Made by a program: the position numbers and the translations under genes
Shown here: positions 63,109 through 64,000 of the stretch, piece by piece
How positions within the stretch are numbered: position 1 is the first letter of the stretch
How the letters are laid out: every line of letters begins with the position of its first letter
The notes under the pieces: generated by a model
What the model saw: only the letters and a program-made list of their open reading frames with translations
Database searches by the model: none
Told to the model about the DNA's origin: nothing
Assembly (NCBI GenBank): GCA_036645935.1
Contig: JAVXNE010000005.1
Coordinates: 95,584 to 159,583, forward strand
Length of the DNA stretch: 64,000 bases
Source of the DNA: JAUNBN01 sp036645935
GTDB taxonomy: Bacteria; Bacillota; Clostridia; Oscillospirales; Ruminococcaceae
Reading direction: 5' to 3'

Positions 63109-63660
63109 TTAGCGATTCCTGCGCACAATCTCCCACTGTGCTTTCGTCATATAATTTGTATGACCTATTCTTGTTTCGTTCATCAATGGAACCGGCACTT
63201 CATCGCAGGAATGATGGTAAACAAACCCGGTTTTTTCTTGAACCCTTTTAGAGTTGTTATTTCCTTCATAATAACCACACCAAATAATAGCCATACCCAA
63301 ATCCTCAAAGCCATGCCTGATAAGCTCTGTTACGGCTTCCGGCATATATCCTTTACCCCAGAATGGCCGGCCAATCCAATACCCCAGTTCACATTCTTCA
63401 TCACAGCTTGTCATATCTGTATGACCATTTAATTTTAATTCTATAGCTCCAATCGCTATATCAGTATTTTTTTCACATATTGCATAGCACTCACTTCCAC
63501 AGAACACATTCATAATAACATCAGCACTTTCCTCGATGTTTTTATGAGGAGGCCATCCGGCAATAGGCCCAATCTCCGGATTTTTAGCATATTCAAACAG
63601 GCTGCTTGAATCGGATTTTGTCCATGGACGAAGGACTAATCGTTCAGTATTTAATACCAC
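63109..63660 (-). CDS. GNAT-family acetyltransferase, second copy
   Basis: This 183-residue protein begins LNTERLVLRPWTKSDSSSLFEYAKNPEIG, a RimJ/RimL-like start, with the acetyl-CoA region LGYWIGRPFWGKGYMPEAVTELIRHGFEDLG (about residues 90-120) and NNSKRVQEKTGFVYH (about 134-148). The start is a GTG after GGGGAG. It is related to the copy at 62222 only at family level. The substrate is unknown. Confidence 0.88.
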   Translation of the reverse strand: MVLNTERLVLRPWTKSDSSSLFEYAKNPEIGPIAGWPPHKNIEESADVIMNVFCGSECYAICEKNTDIAIGAIELKLNGHTDMTSCDEECELGYWIGRPFWGKGYMPEAVTELIRHGFEDLGMAIIWCGYYEGNNNSKRVQEKTGFVYHHSCDEVPVPLMNETRIGHTNYMTKAQWEIVRRNR

Positions 63661-63793
63661 AATATTTTCTCTCCCCGCTATATATAAATTGCACCCACCG
63701 GTGCAAAAACTTGTTGCCGCTCTTTCGCAAAACTTTTGTGTAGCAAAGAGATATTGTTAAATATCATACTACTTTCAGATTATAATCCCCTTT

Positions 63794-64000
63794 TTACAAA
63801 GCAACAATATGTTTGAATTTTCCGCTAACCGGATTAGCCTGGGGGAGTTCTTTTGATAGATGCACAGTAGCAGCTACACCATTTTGCTGTAAATAGCTTT
63901 CTATTGCTTGCTTTGCAGCTATCAATACTTTGGTTTTATCTTCTGCAATTCACCGCAGTTCTAACTGATTTTCGCCTGTTTGAATAAGCTGAAAGCGTTG
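63794..64000 (-). pseudogene. C-terminal end of a broken phenylacetate-CoA-ligase-like gene, cut by the window edge
   Basis: From the window edge the minus strand reads RFQLIQTGENQLELR, an in-frame TGA near 63950, and then IAEDKTKVLIAAKQAIESYLQQNG ... LPQANPVSGKFKHIVAL and a stop at 63794. The end resembles the last residues of PaaK/F390-synthetase-like adenylating proteins as I remember them, so the family is tentative. The internal stop suggests a pseudogene, but most of it lies outside the window. The gap 63661-63793 contains no gene. Confidence 0.45.

Overview
The window looks like the chromosome of a spore-forming Gram-positive of the class Clostridia, probably Oscillospiraceae/Ruminococcaceae-like. 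The reasons are a spoIIAA-spoIIAB-sigF operon, a T-box leader ahead of valS, a sortase-type surface protein, a BlaI/M56 pair and teichoic-acid-type enzymes. The species cannot be fixed from sequence alone. Most of the window has medium GC and intact, tightly packed genes. The 16.7-24 kb stretch is visibly more AT-rich and holds recombinase remnants, a drug-efflux cassette and transposase-like DNA, so it reads as an accessory island downstream of tRNA-Leu.

Layout. 0-1.3 kb: nanE and the start of a tentative glycyl-radical-type gene under a consensus promoter. 1.9-7 kb: a two-sensor GGDEF membrane protein and a VWA surface protein with an IPQTG anchor. 7-9 kb: a small membrane protein, a broken ECF sigma gene and four tRNAs (Thr, Asp, Trp, Met). 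9.6-16.4 kb: a secreted unknown, the spoIIA operon, valS with its T-box and deoB. 16.6-24 kb: tRNA-Leu, direct-repeat-flanked cassettes (small membrane protein; HTH regulator plus MATE pump), two decayed serine recombinases, a frameshifted GmrSD-like DUF262 gene and a REP-associated transposase-like gene.

24.3-32.3 kb: a carbohydrate gene set with a SorC regulator and two minus-strand operons. The first holds a DeoC-like aldolase, an SDR and an FGGY kinase; the second holds a ferredoxin-nitroreductase, a second DeoC-like aldolase, a Cof-type HAD phosphatase and a second SDR. Both promoters carry ACATATGT boxes at the predicted transcription start, so they probably form one regulon. The kinase and the second SDR are broken by frameshifts. 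32.6-44 kb: a DUF1893 gene, upp and the full pyrimidine operon pyrC-carA-carB-pyrK-pyrD-pyrF-pyrE-pyrB, in which PyrB carries a PyrI-like zinc tail. 44-51.7 kb: HdeD-like protein, exonuclease III, malQ, an M56 receptor with its BlaI repressor, an AlkD-like glycosylase and a dead peptide deformylase.

52-61 kb is the most interesting part. A choline-activation operon (LicC-LicA fusion, second LicC, BCCT transporter) lies next to an LtaS-like phosphoglycerol transferase, a small membrane protein and a protein that fuses a YidC/Oxa1 insertase to a TagF-like CDP-glycerol glycerophosphotransferase. Together they suggest a phosphocholine or glycerophosphate cell-surface polymer system. 61.5-64 kb: an XRE-family membrane regulator split into head-to-head halves, two GNAT acetyltransferases, a TfoX C-terminal-domain protein and the broken end of a ligase-like gene.

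Many reading-frame breaks (at 8, 19-23, 25.7-29.8, 51.5 and 61.5-64 kb) fall in accessory or paralogous genes, while housekeeping genes are intact. That fits real decay better than poor sequence quality, but raw-read checking would settle it.
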